From the NCBI GenBank assembly GCA_015698045.1, contig BLAL01000162.1, positions 434,001 through 498,000 of the forward strand: a DNA stretch of 64,000 bases, read 5' to 3'. How positions within the stretch are numbered: position 1 is the first letter of the stretch; every line of letters begins with the position of its first letter. The stretch is from Rhizophagus clarus (lineage: Eukaryota > Glomeromycota > Glomeromycetes > Glomerales > Glomeraceae). Below, piece by piece: positions 34,119 to 46,742 of the stretch. The position numbers and the translations under genes were made by a program. Under the pieces are notes generated by a model. It worked only from the letters and a program-made list of their open reading frames with translations. It was not told the origin of the DNA and searched no databases.

Positions 34119-35672
34119 TTATGAAAAAAGATGGAGTTTTAAAGAGCTAGCAATGTTTCTTCCGCTACGGGAAGGAATTTCTAGATCTTCTGTAATAACA
34201 TCTAACTCCTTAACCTTTTCTTTGATATTTGTGCTTTCAGTTTCAACCCAGACTATTTTGAAGCATTTTCTGGAGAATTCTATTAATTTATCTAGTGAAG
34301 TTTCCGATAATTTTGTAAAATCGATGGCTGAAACGTATCGGCTTAAGATTCTCTTTAAAACCACCTCACGTGATATGAAATTGTTTACTTCCTCGTCGGT
34401 AGGATCTGAACTTTCCGTATATCCACTTTAATAGAAAAAAAATTTAAATCATTAAATCATTGTAATAAACAACAACATAACGATATGAACGTATCGATCA
34501 CCTTTCTACAATTTGTCGAAATTCTTTTACTAATGTTGAAAGTACATTTTTCAATTGATATCGATAGTCAGAAAATGATTTACAATATCGTTCGTTAATT
34601 GACTTCGCCACGCTTTGATAAGCATCATGCCCAAAAATTTTTTGTGTTATTTTATCAAACGCATGATCAGGCGGATTTCTAGTTCGCAAAAAAAGGCATT
34701 TCATTTCTTCGTTAATAAGACGATAATTATCCTAAACAGTAATAATATCAATAATACATAATACATCAGTAATTCTGTGTAATAACGATTGTTCTTAATT
34801 GGTAAGAATGTAACAACCAAAATAAGAAATGGATTTTACGTTGTCAGATGGTGACGAAGTTGAGGTGGTTAGTGGCAAATTTGTTGATGGCTGCTTCGTC
34901 GAGGCATCAAGCATTTTGTTTGCCAGATGTAGTACACTTGGATGTAAGACCAACCAATTGCAAATTTGCAATTGATTGGTCATTGCGCCAAATTGAACTG
35001 GAATTTCTTCTTCACTCTCTAGAAGTAATATTAAATGAGAATAAAATTATATTCATTAATTATGTTCAGATTTTATGTTTTTACCGCTTTCATCACTTTC
35101 ATTTTCTTCTTGTTCTTTATCTTTCTCTCTCCTATCCCTCTCTCTTCTCTCTTTCTCTCTTCTCTCTTTCTCTCTTCTTTCTTTCTCTCTTCTCTCTTTA
35201 TCTCTCCTCTCCATCTCTTTCTTCTCATTTTCTCTTCTTTCTTTTTCAATATTTCTTTCTTCTTGCTCTGGAAGCATATCTTTATTATAACGAAGTAAAT
35301 TTAGTTTTAAATAAATTTGCAGAAATATCATTTCAATTGAATAATAAAACAATTATTATAACGTATTTACCCAAAATAATTCTTTCAATATCATCATCTT
35401 GTCTATTATTACCTTCTCCAATATTACATCTTGTCCATGTAAATTATCTTGTTCATGTTCACTTCCTTCCTCTCTCCTTTCATCTCTTTCCTTATTATAA
35501 TCACGTGAAGAGTTGGCAACATATGTACGAATAGTTTTTGTAGTCTTTGCAGCTTTTGTTGCCTTGTCTTTTAGGTATCATTATAATAGTATTAGGCGCA
35601 ATTACTATATAAATTTTAAATCAAAAATATAATATTATTACCTTTTTCTGTTACTCCTCTGCGTTTAGTCAT
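34119..35672 (-). CDS. Six-exon gene with ER/K helix, unrecognised family
   Basis: Exons: 35672-35642 (MTKRRGVTEK), 35567-35371, 35279-35085, 35018-34840, 34731-34502, 34425-34119. Most donors and acceptors are canonical and phases agree, except that exon 2 is one base out of frame with exon 3, suggesting a frameshift or a missed small intron. Exon 3 encodes a long RREKERREKERR-type run, expected to form a rigid single alpha helix or coiled coil. Exon 5 holds a compact domain (LFLRTRNPPDHAFDKI, YCKSFSDYRYQLKN) and exon 6 a Lys/Glu-rich helical end. A relative of exon 3 lies at 51424-51742. No known domain recognised. Confidence 0.65.
34829..34975 (+). other. Small open frame antisense to exon 4 of the ER/K gene
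   Basis: A 48-codon plus-strand frame (MDFTLSDGDEVEVVSGKF..., CSTLGCKTNQ) overlaps the minus exon at 34840-35018. It ends in a palindrome (CCAATTGCAAATTTGCAATTG) at 34953-34973. Its composition is as protein-like as the sense exon, so exon 4 may derive from an inserted sequence. No function can be assigned. Confidence 0.3.
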
Positions 35673-36180
35673 GATAAACAAACAAGATGGTACTTATCGG
35701 TATTGTGCTAGTAGCAACGTAAAGAAATAGGTGATTCGTCACGTAAAGAAATAGGTGATTCCTGACGAAACGAATACAGCATCATCTTTATTTATTTATA
35801 GAGATTTCTCCTAATATTAAGAAAAAATTACATCGTGACCGCAGTACATAAAAGGAAATTGGGTTAGCATTCTCGAAAAAAATGTTCATGGTTACATTAA
35901 ATCTTGGATAGTTGATCGGAAGAATTTGTTAATGGTTACATCGATTCTTTATGACGAAAATTTTGGGAAAATTTGACGTCTTAACGGTTACATGTAAAGA
36001 AATTATATATGAGTATCGTAACTGTAGGACATAAACGGAAATTTGGCCAACAAAATTTTCAAATTATTGGAATAATTGATCGGGAAAATCCTTAATGGGT
36101 ATATTAGCTGTTTGTCCACAGAACATTAATGGTAATTTCGAGCAATATTAACGGTTACAAGTAAAGAAACTTTATATGAA

Positions 36181-37970
36181 TATCGTGATCGCAGGACATA
36201 AACGGATTTTCGGGATAATTGATCAGGAGAAAAAATTTGTTAATGGTTACATAATCAGGGTTGAAGAATTATACTGTACGTACTATATTATGCTGTCCTA
36301 ATACTTAAATAGAGTACATTTTTTTCATATGTTTAATATATTATATATTTATTTTAATAATTAGGATTGTTCTTTTAATCTAATCTAAATAGAAAAAATA
36401 TTATATTAAATATTTAACAGTGCAATATTAATGCAATGTTTACAGTACATTGATGAAATTTTGGGCAATGGAAAAATTGCGGTTACATGTAAGGTGATCG
36501 TAGGACATAAATAGAAATTTAGATCAAAAAATTGGTCGGAAAAATTTTGTCAACAGTTCTGTTGATTCTTTATCTGCAAAAGATCTTTATTTGCAGCACA
36601 TTGGTGGAATCTAGGGTAATGATCTGAAAAATTTGACATGAATATCGTGGTCGCAATAAATAAATAGAAATTTAGATCAATAATTGATCAGAAAAAATTA
36701 TTAATGGTTACATTGATTTTTTATCTGCAGCGCATTGATAGAATTCAGGGGTAATCTGAAAAATTTGACATGAATATCGTGATCGCAAGACATAAACGGA
36801 TTTTCGGGATAATTGATCAGGAGAAAAAATTTGTTAATGTTTACATAATCAGGGTTGAAGAATTATACTGTACGTACTATATTACTATGCTGTCCTAATA
36901 CTTAAATAGAGTACATTTTTTCATATGTTTAATATATTATATATTTATTTTAATAATTAGGATTGATAATAAATTATTAACTATTCTTTTAATCTTAATA
37001 GAAAAAATATTATATTAAATATTTAACAGTACAATATTAGTGCAATGTATACAGTAAATTGATGAAATTTTGGGAAATGGAAAAATTGCGGTTACATGTA
37101 AGGTGATCGCAGGACATGAACAGAAATTTAGATCAACAAATTGATCAGAAAAAAATTTTGTCAACAGTTCTGTTGATTCTTTATCTGCAAAAGATCTTTA
37201 TCTGCAGCACATTTGTGGAATCTAGGGTAATGATCTGAAAAATTTGGCATGAATATCGTGGTCGCAATAAATAAATAGAAATTTAGATCAATAATTGACT
37301 GGAAAAAAATTGTTAATGATTACATTGATTTTTTATCTGCAGCGCATTGATAGAATTCAGGGGTAATCTGAAAAATTTGACGTGAATATCGTGATCACAG
37401 GACATAAACGGATTTTCGGGATAATTGATCAGGAGAAAAATTTGTTAATGGTTACATAATCAGGGTTGAAGAATTATACTGTACGTACTATATTATGCTG
37501 TCCTAATACTTAAATAGAGTACATTTTTTCATAAGTTTAATATATTATATATTTATTTTAATAATTAGGATTGATAATAAATTATTAACTATTCTTTTAA
37601 TCTTAATAGAAAAAATATTATATTAAATATTTAACAGTGCAATATTAGTGCAATGTAAAGTAAATTGATGAAATTTTGGGAAATGGAAAAATTGCGGTTA
37701 CATGTAAGGTGATCGCAGGACATGAACAGAAATTTAGATCAAAAAATTGATCGGAAAAAAATTTTGTCAACAGTTCTGTTGATTCTTTATCTGCAAAAGA
37801 TCTTTATCTGCAGCACATTGGTGGAATCTAGGGTAATAATCTGAAAAATTTGACATGAATATCGTGGTCGCGATAAATAAATGGAAATTTAGATCAATAA
37901 TTGATCAGGAAAAAAAATTGTTAATGGTTACATTGATTTTTATCTGCAGCGCATTGACAGAATTTGTTAC
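36181..37970 (+). repeat. ~600-bp tandem repeat, three copies
   Basis: The block CATAAACGGATTTTCGGGAT...TTATACTGTACGTACTATAT recurs at about 36190, 36785 and 37400. Between them lie matching stretches (AACAGTTCTGTTGATTCTTT, GTGGAATCTAGGGTAAT). The period is about 595-610 bp and the third copy is partial. Confidence 0.75.
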
Positions 37971-38232
37971 ATTAGTTCTCTATCTCGGAATTATGTAATG
38001 AAGTTTTAAAAAAAACTTTTCAAGTTGTTGACCCAAATTTCCTTTTATATAGTGCAGTCATGATATCACAGTCGTAATATTATAAAAAAATTTACTTTGT
38101 GCTTTTTTCCCAAAGAATTCAATTGATATTTTTTTTAAAGTTTGACTGTCCATATCTTATCAGTTACATATAAAAATACCACATCTCAGATCAGAGTTTT
38201 TAGATTTCTAATAAAAAAAAGATAGAAAGAAA

Positions 38233-38502
38233 ATGTCCTCTCCCAAACCTAGTAGAGAAGAAACAGGTATAAAAAAAAAATACCTGGTATATTAATTCAT
38301 TAAATAACGTATGATAATATTCAAATAGTTTCTTTCATATATAGATAATATGATATTGATCTCGCTAGACGATCTAATAAAAGAACAAACCCGATCGAAC
38401 GATCTTCTCCAGACCAACATTAAAAAGAAACAGAAACGTCCATCTCGTAACAACCGAGCGAAGACCATGGGAGACTGGGCTCGGATGGTGAAAAAAGTAT
38501 GA
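38233..38502 (+). CDS. Small two-exon gene in the centre of the inverted arrays
   Basis: Exon 1 is 38233-38266 (MSSPKPSREET), donor GTATAA; exon 2 is 38345-38502 after ATATATAG. Phases 1+2 join to a 63-residue basic protein (ISLDDLIKEQ, NIKKKQKRPSRNNRAK, MGDWARMVKK) ending TGA. It is the only protein-like sequence between the inverted arrays. No family is recognised. It is short enough to be chance, but splice sites, phase and codon content agree. More exons could follow, since GTATG overlaps the stop. Confidence 0.4.
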
Positions 38503-39750
38503 TCATTTGATTCTTTAATATTTTGTGATAATTTGAAATATTTAACACTTTAAAATTATTTGTTAGAATTGATATTGCCATTATATGAAATTAATATCTC
38601 ATTAATATTATATCCACCTTCTTTTCAATTTATTTCAATAAAAAAATAAATCTTATGTAATTTTATAATTGTATATATCCGTAAAGCTTACAACTAGTGA
38701 TTTTATCATAATAATTGATTGTAATAATTTAAAATCATAAAAATCAAAATTTCATATAAACTGGAACACGAATTGCTAACAATTTTTTTCTGATCATTTG
38801 TCTTGTCTAAATGTGCTGCGATCACGATATTCTTAAAATGTAATGTCAATTTTTCAGAAAAGCTTTGTTAACCAATTTCCGTTATGTCCAGCAGCCTATA
38901 TAAATTTCTTTACATGTAATCGTCAAAACATCAATCCTAAATTCAAGAGCTTTGTTAACCCAAATTTCTATAGTTATGATGTTGTTCATTATATAATTCA
39001 TTAGTTAATGTAACTAACTATTAACGAATTTTTTTTCCGATCAATTATCCCAAAATTCGATGATCTAAATTTCCGCTTATGTCCTGCGGTCACAATATTC
39101 ATATAAATTCCTTTACATATAACCGTTAAAGAAGTCAACTCTTCAGATCATTGCCTCAAAACTTTGTTAATGCATTGTAAGTAAAGAACCAATGTAGCCA
39201 TTAAGAAAATTTCTGATCAATTCAAATTTCCATTTATGTCCCGCGGTTACAATATTCATACAAAATTTCTTTGCATGTCGATTTTCCCAAAATTTAAGAA
39301 ATTAGTAATCTAAATTTCCGTTTATGTTCTGCAGTCACGCACGATATTCATACAAAATTTCTTTGCATGTAACTGTTGTTAACACGTCAATTTTAGATCA
39401 TTTTCCCCAAGATTTCCATTAATGTACTGTGATCCAAGAACTAATGTAACCATTGACAATTTTTTTTTCTCGAAATTTCAATATAAATTTCTGTTTATAA
39501 ATTTCCGTTTATGTCCTGCGGTCACGATTTCATACAAATTTCTTTACATGTAACCAGATCATTGCCCAAAATTTCCGTTAATGAGAAATTTGTTAACCCA
39601 AAATTTCCGTTTATGTGCTGCGGTCGTGATACTATGATTTCCAATTAAAAATATTATAAAAGCAGTTAATGAATTAAATACACAAACGCGTATGGACATT
39701 TTTTAAATTTACTCATTTTATTATTCCTTATTATAATTATTATCATAGCC

Positions 39751-42700
39751 ATGTTACGAAATAAACCTCGAAAAGCGAATATTGCTACATTACCTTTTCG
39801 TATCCGTAATAATTTTAGAAGGTTGCCCAACAGATTTTTATTATCGGATAATAATGACAATGAAAAAATGGTACAAAAAGATTTTGAAGATGATAATATT
39901 AGCGGCGAAGAGTATAATGAATATGGCGACGGAGATGATGATTTAGAATAACGAAGCGATGATGATCATATAGAACAGCGAAGCGATAATGGTGATGATT
40001 TAGAACAACGAAGCGATGATGATCATATAGAACAGCGAAGCGATAATGGTGATGATTTAGAACAATGAAGCGATGATGATCATATAGAACAGCGAAGCGA
40101 TAATGGTGATGATTTAGAACAATGAAGCAATGATGATCATTTAGAACAACGAAGCGATAATGATCATTTAGAATAACGAAACGATAATGATGATGATTTA
40201 GAACAACGAAGCAATAATGAAGAAGGTGATACCAACATGATTTCAACATCATCAGAGAATGAAACAGAAAGCGATTATATAATGTCCTTAGAAAGTGATG
40301 AAGAATATGAAACAATGTCGTCAGATAATGAAGAAAGACATGATTCTGATATCTCAGAAGAAAAGCTATTCGTTGATGAAGCATTGACTAAAGATAAGTT
40401 ACCATCTTATGATGGTGATTTTGCTCCATATTTTCAAAATTTAACTACTGCTGCCTTATTTTGTTGGATTTATAAGCATAATATTTCAACAAATGCATAT
40501 GAAGATCTTGTTGACATTATCATGAGACCAGAATTTAATAGAGATCATATTGTAAAGAATATTCGGAGATTTCGAGCATGGAGGGAGCGTCTTCCTCTTC
40601 CCTCAATATCAGCAAAATCTATCTCAATTTCATCAAAAAAAACACCATCAACTTTAAAGGATTCAAAGATGGCATATCAACTTTCAATAAGTGATATCAT
40701 TTGGAATGTTCTTAACAACCCATCACTATTAAAGGAAATGTATTTTGGTGCTGGTGTCGATTCAAAAACAAAATCTGAGTACTGGCATGGTACCTTATGG
40801 GCAGAGTCACCTCTTTTCGGTCAAGAACAATTAATGATATCAGGGGGTAATTATTTATTAAATGCAAGCTGATGGTAGAGAGGCGAAGCAATAAAGTACA
40901 AGAGACTAACACTTTTTTCATATGTATATAATAGAGATATACCAATGCGGCGATTTTGTTTACTATTACGACAATGAGCGAAAACTTGGCAGATTGAGAG
41001 CGATATTATTAAATGAAGAGAACCAACAGTATCGGCTGAGAATCCAAAAAGTTCTAGATTATAGTGACTTGTCTGGAACTTTTAAGGGAAAATTAAGACA
41101 AAATCGCTCTCTTTCCGGAGAAGTTTGGTTACAAGATGAACCATTCTTGACAATAACAACATCACAAATTTCAGAAAAGGTTGCTGCAGATACACTACGA
41201 ATTACCGAAATACTTTATAAACATCATACACACTGGCGCATTCGTGATGCAACGTTCTCTTATCAACATCCTTCGGAATATATTTCCATAAGGCAGCCAC
41301 CATCTCCAACAATTCCGGTTTATAAGCTGTTTTTGGACATATACTACGATGATTTTGGAACATTTAGGAATGTTTATCATTCGTTAGGAGGTGTTTATGT
41401 GCAGTTTGGAAATATGCCTGCCCGTCAAAGAAAGTTGCTCAAAAATCACTTTGTTCTCGGGTTTGTTCCTTTCGGTGGTAATTTTAATGAATTCATGTTG
41501 CTATTTATTTCTGAAATGAAAGAATTCGAACAAGGAAAATTAATGGAAGTGAATGGCCAAGATGCTTGGGTGATAGCTGGTTTAGGTGTCGTAACTGCTG
41601 ATTTACCACAAGGGAATGACATGTGTGGTGTATTACGACATAATGCCAATAAAGGTTGCCGCACTTGTACAGCCTCTCGAGAATCACTTACCAACTTCTC
41701 TCAGGATGTACCAGCAACATCAAGATATCATCACATCACTGACGATCAATTTAAAGAGATATTTAACGAACCTGCTACCACAAGGCAAAGACGACTTTGT
41801 ACTGAGTTTGGACTAAGAACAAGGCCTAGCATTTTGGATAGGCTGCCAAGAGAAAGGCATCTACAGACACCTCAAGATGTATATCATGCAACTGCTGGGA
41901 AGATTGGACGACTTCTTAAATTAACGTATGATCTTTGAATTTAATTAACTTTAGCTAGATATGTAACGAACAAAATCTTTTAATAAAGCTTTTTGATTTC
42001 CACAGGTGCGAATTATTTTCACAAAAAGGAGAGGACGAGTTTATCAAAGCCTGGAAGAACTTTGAGAAACCAAAAAAATGGTCTCGTTTGCCAAATCCAA
42101 TTAGTCACAATGCTAGTTTCATGATGTCTGACTATCTTAGGCTCGCTATGATAATGCCTTTTATACTTAATAGTTTTTTAGAAACATCAAGCTTAAAGGA
42201 AAATGAATCCAGAAGCATTCTGCGACGAATTCAAGAATCACGCATTAACATGGTGAAAAATATAATAATTGCTTGTTGGGTATATGTAGCAAAAACAATG
42301 AGGATGATTTTTGAAAGCAAGTTTACATTAGATTCGTATGACGAATTACAAAAATGCCTTGAAGAAGAAATGAAAATTCTTCCAAAGGTACAATTATTCA
42401 TAATTCTTATATAATTTTTTATTTTTTATTTATCAATATATAAAATATTATTTAATAATGTGGCTTTAGGTTTTCCCTGAATTTGCTAACTTACCAAACC
42501 TGCATATCAATATCCACTTGCTGGTGCATGCAAGGACTTATGGTACTCTTATAAACACTCAAGTTGGTATCAAAGAGATGGTACATCGGATCTTTAAAGT
42601 AATGGTACCACAAACAAATTGCAAGAATGTCGAGCTAGACTTGTTAAAGCGGTATACTACGCTCTTTGCAATTCGTCATTTAGTAGATGGAGGCGCAGAT

Positions 42701-43322
42701 CAAAGATTATCACAACCTTGTAGAGGTTTCGCTACTATGTCCTCAAATTTTAGAAATTTATTGACTAATTGGTATATTACTGAAGACAAGGTATCAAATG
42801 AACAAGAACCGGAAGAAAATGAAAAAGGTTTGTATTACAATTTTATAATAATAATATTTCCGCAATTATTAACGTAATTTTATTTATATAGCGATTTCAT
42901 CTCCAGTGGATTTTATTACAAATATTATCTTAAAGAGGAGCTTGTCCCGTCAGGATCGTGAAAATATCATGAAAAATTTGCCAAATTTCAAATCTGAGCT
43001 GCTTCTTTCATTTATGGACATTGGACAAAAGTCAGCTCTTATATATTCTCAAATGGGCTGGTATGAATTGGCGACATACACTATGGAAGAAAGCGATGGC
43101 GTCTTTTCCAAAGTACATCTTCATATTGGTGACGTCGTAACAATACACGAGGAAGACAGTGGTGAATGTTATGCGATTATAAAAGGGATCTTCAAATACA
43201 AAGGCAATGATGATAAATATTATGCCTTTATTACAATTGATTGGTTTGACAATATTAACAGAATTCACAACGTATTGAAATGTCCTCTTTTTTGCATTCA
43301 GACAAGCCAAGACATTCGCTGA
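39751..43322 (+). CDS. Tnp2-type (CACTA) transposase, five exons
   Basis: Exons 39751-40846, 40935-41925, 42006-42387, 42470-42827 and 42892-43322 all join in phase (1086 codons). The N terminus (39900-40230) is an acidic tandem repeat (DDLEQRSDDDHIEQRSD). It contains four in-frame stops, TAA 39949, TGA 40066, TGA 40123 and TAA 40174, each at a Gln or Arg position of the repeat. From the Met at 40237 the frame is open for 923 residues. Conserved blocks are YDDFGTFRNVYHSLGG, KNHFVLGFVPFGGNF, GQDAWVIAGLGVVTADLP, RHNANKGCRTC and INIHLLVHARTYG, typical of Tnp2 transposases, which use an RNase H-like DDE fold. Flanking inverted repeats of its own element were not resolved. Confidence 0.85.
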
Positions 43323-44100
43323 AGAAGAATCTTCCCGATATCAATAATTGACCACGTACTGAAAGTTCACTTTGTCTATGATACGAAAATTGATTTATGG
43401 ATAAAAAATAATTATTATTTTACAGCTATATAGCTTTATTAGTAATATTATGTTAATAAATTTACAATATAAATATAAGTTTATACTACGTTTACTCATT
43501 AAATTCATTATTGTTTTAACAATATCAAAATGATACAGTATCTTTTTTTTATTAAATAAATGCAACAATATCGTTTTGATATCGTTATGGTATCGTGACC
43601 GGTCCATTACTTATCACGTGATAACGTGACTTTGTATTGATTATCCAATCAAAATCATTGTTTGTTTGTTAAAACATTCGCACGACGGTTATTTCTACTC
43701 CATTCTCTACATTTTACTGTAATAACTTACATTTTAATATTGTCAGTCTATTTAAAATATTTCTTAATAATATTAACAATCATATACGCGTCTATTTTTT
43801 ATTCCGGCGTAATCTCAACATTGAAAAATAGTTTATTCGACACCTTGACAGGTACGAAACAAAAAGTTATTTATAATAATATTAATTGTTTTACAAATTT
43901 TAGCTCTCGCTGTGCAAATATTGTTTAGAAATATTTTTTAACAATATAACAGAAATTCGGGATGTATTTTTTTATTTATTTATCTATTTATTATTATTTT
44001 TTTTTAAAAAAGAAAAATTTTTTAATAGTAGTGTATAATAATATTTGCGATGAAATTCGGACGAAATTTGGAATGTGCGCAAAGAAAGTTTCGGTATAGT
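43323..44100. other. Spacer with a few subterminal-type words
   Basis: GATATCGTTATGGTATCGTGACCGG at 43575-43600 resembles the repeats at 21.4 and 45.2 kb and may be the right subterminal part of the transposase element. The rest is AT-rich. A frame with TTG start at 43662 has no recognisable content. Confidence 0.4.
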
Positions 44101-44129
44101 ATTATTTCCCCTCTTTTTTATACTTGGGA

Positions 44130-44870
44130 ATGCGATTGTTCTAGCGTCATAATGATATCATCACGTTGTTTTATATTAGCATTCGGAAAGAGAGATGTCT
44201 AAGTAATTTACCAGGCACGACCGTATCTTTAATTTCGCAGAAACTTGCATCGTAATCAGAAACTTATCAATTCAACATTTTAAACAAGTTTCAAGATAAT
44301 ATTAGTGTCATAACAATATTGTCACGTTGTTTTATGTTAACCATCCGGTGAGAGAGATGCGAAACTTAATATTTTTTTTTTTTTTGTAAGAATATATGAA
44401 TTTTCTTTTTTTCTTTTCTTTTTTTTTTTGTAAGGAACGTTATAATAACGTTTCTTCTGTTTCTTTTAGGTTCATTAATTCAACATTTTTAACAAGTTTT
44501 AATATAATATTAGTGTCATAACAATATCGTCACGTTGTTTTATGTTAACCATCCGGTGAGAGAGATGCGAAACTTAATATTTTTTTTTTTTTTTTTTTTT
44601 TTTTTGTAAGAAATGTTATATGAATTTTCTTTTTTTCTTTTCTTTTTCTTTTTTTTTGTAAGGAACGTTATAATAACGTTTCTTCTGTTTCTTTTAGGTT
44701 CAAGTGTTTTGGCTTAATTTAATCAGGTACGATCGTAACTTTAATTTCGCAGAGCTTGCGCCATAATCCAGACACTCTAATTCAACATTTTTAACAAGTT
44801 TCAATATAATATTAGTGTTGAACCGATATCGTCACGTTATTTTATGTCATCCTATCCAGAGATAGGGATA
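44130..44870 (+). repeat. Tandem repeat of ~190 bp with intron-like unit
   Basis: Three to four units share AATATTAGTGTCATAACAAT, CGTCACGTTGTTTTATGTTA and CCGGTGAGAGAGATGCGAAAC. Between them is GTAAGGAACGTTATAATAAC, then GTTTCTTCTGTTTCTTTTAG at 44435-44470 and 44660-44697, an intron-like cassette with GTAAGG, an inverted AACGTTATAATAACGTT and AG. Confidence 0.6.
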
Positions 44871-45059
44871 TTCTTCCTTTAATTACCGTAATTCGCAATA
44901 TTTAACAATTAAATAACAATTAAAACATCATAATTGTCATAATTGCATTATAAAAAATATATATATATTAATTAATTAATAAACAAATTAATTTAAACCA
45001 ATTAAAATTGATTTAATTTATTGAATGTATCTACTACGTTTCATTATCATTCTGATACA

Positions 45060-45480
45060 GTTTAAATGTTGTCACGATATTTCAATAAAATATTTAGCGA
45101 TCTTAATGATACCATAACGACATAATTATAATATCCTAACGATACATTTTCAACAACTTCACGATAATATTAATTTTTAAATGATATCGTGACAATATAT
45201 TAAATGATATCGTGACGATATATTTATGATAATCTTAACGATACATTTTCAACATCTTCACGATAACATCACAATTTCCATTTCAACATCATCACGACAT
45301 CGAGACTATAAATCGATATAATATCAGAATGATATCAGAACGATATCAAATTTCAAATATCGTGAGGATGTTGAAAAGGTATCGTTAAGATTATCATAAA
45401 TATATCGTCACGATATCATTTAAAAAAATTGTGATGTTATCGTGAAGATGTTGAAAATGTATCGTTAAGATATTGTGGTG
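45060..45480. repeat. Inverted/direct subterminal repeats
   Basis: The segment 45190-45285 (GATATCGTGACGATATATTT, then TTTATGATAATCTTAACGAT and TTTTCAACATCTTCACGATA) recurs inverted at about 45350-45420 and again in part at 45425-45480. Likely the subterminal region of a Tnp2-type element. Confidence 0.6.
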
Positions 45481-46246
45481 GATTTGAAGATTTCAGCAAA
45501 GAGGGATTATTAAGAACATACCAAATAATGTCTCTAATAGAAAATTGGTATGCATTCTTTATTTCTTTAGAAATTGAAGGAGTTTTTTTTGATAAAATGG
45601 AGATAGATTTTGCTGATATAGGAATAAGAGGAAGACGTTTTCTCCATTCTTGAAATCTTTGAATATTCTTCATTACATGGCTTGGATTGAATTTGAAATT
45701 ATGAAGAATGTCAACAAGATCTTTATAAGCACTTGTAGAGATATTATGCTTTTGTAACCAGCAAAAAAGTGAAGCAATCATAAAATTTTCAAAATATGGA
45801 GCGAATTCTCCATCGCCATTATAGGATGGCATTTTATTTTTATCAAGTGCTTTATTGACAATTTGATGATGATAATCACCTCCCTTTTCTGCTTCTTCCT
45901 CTTCCTCTTTTCCTCCTTTTTCTGTCTCTTCCTCTTCTTCCTTTTCTCCTTCTTCTGTCTCCTCCTCTTCTTCCTTTTCTCCTCTCTCTTCTGTCTCTTC
46001 TTCTTCTTTCTCTTCTCTTCCTCCTTCTGTCCCTTTTTCTTCCTCTTCCTCTTCATTATATAAATTATTGAATGCATATTGTGAGATTATATCATCATCA
46101 TCGTATTCATATTGTGAAATCATATCATCATCTTTATGATCATATTGAACCTTCGTGTTATCATTATTTTTTGGTAAAAGTGGTGATATTTGTATGTTGG
46201 TCTGGTAAAAGTGACTAAAGGCAGTGGTTGATGAGAGTGCAAGCAT
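45437..46246 (-). pseudogene. Tnp2 transposase N-terminal fragment
   Basis: Minus frame from ATG 46246. It has a Ser/Thr head, a tyrosine/aspartate stretch (DDDIISQYEYDDDD), a long Glu/Lys-rich run (EEEETEKGGKEEEEE) and then a block matching residues encoded at 40375-40740. The shared words are PSYNGDGEFAPYFENF, LFCWLQKHNIST and YVLNNPSLLK. Homology stops right after PSLLK, where the frame enters the inverted subterminal repeats and ends. An internally deleted transposon that keeps the first coding part and one end would look like this. It lacks the catalytic region. Confidence 0.75.
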
Positions 46247-46742
46247 TGCAGTTCTATTAGTAAAATGATTTTGAATTCGATATCATTATTCTGATTCTTC
46301 AGTAGTGTTATAAATATATCGTTTTCTCATGGTTAATTAAACTTTTATAATATGATAAGAAATTTGGTTATAAATGATAGAACTGAAGAAAATAAGTCTG
46401 ATTATATATAATTTTTTGTACATTATAACGGGGAGATAAATTCAAAATACAGTGCACAATACACGCGTTTAATGCATAGGTTCACAAATTCATTTTTAAA
46501 TTAAAGTTTTGAGTATCAGCTTATATTGGATGAAATGATTCAGATAGTTCATCTGAAATAGAAAGCCTGATAAATTAAAAAAAAAATTTTAATGCATAAT
46601 GTTATAATAAAACTCAAGAATTTTATTAAAATTTATTGCTTAAAGTAGTTATTTAGGTACAATAAACATTTATTAATATTATTGCTTGTTTATTAATTGG
46701 ATTACATTCATTTATAACTGAAAATAAGAAAATTAGAATATA

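Larger units (their letters stand above)
35820..39650. mobile_element. Candidate element with inverted subterminal arrays
   Basis: The left half (35845-37970) holds many copies of a word like CGTGATCGCAGGACATAAAC in plus orientation, followed by GGTTACAT and TTGATC(A/G)G. The right half (38790-39640) holds the same word inverted (TTTATGTCCTGCGGTCACGA). The outermost copies, at 35845 and 39610, mirror each other. This is the layout of a transposon with subterminal repeat arrays. Exact ends, terminal repeats and target duplication could not be fixed. Confidence 0.5.

Noticed and set aside
35085..35290. Ser/Leu/Phe-rich plus-strand ORFs opposite the ER/K exon
   Set aside because: They are the antisense of the Arg/Glu repeat. 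The minus frame has matching exon phases.
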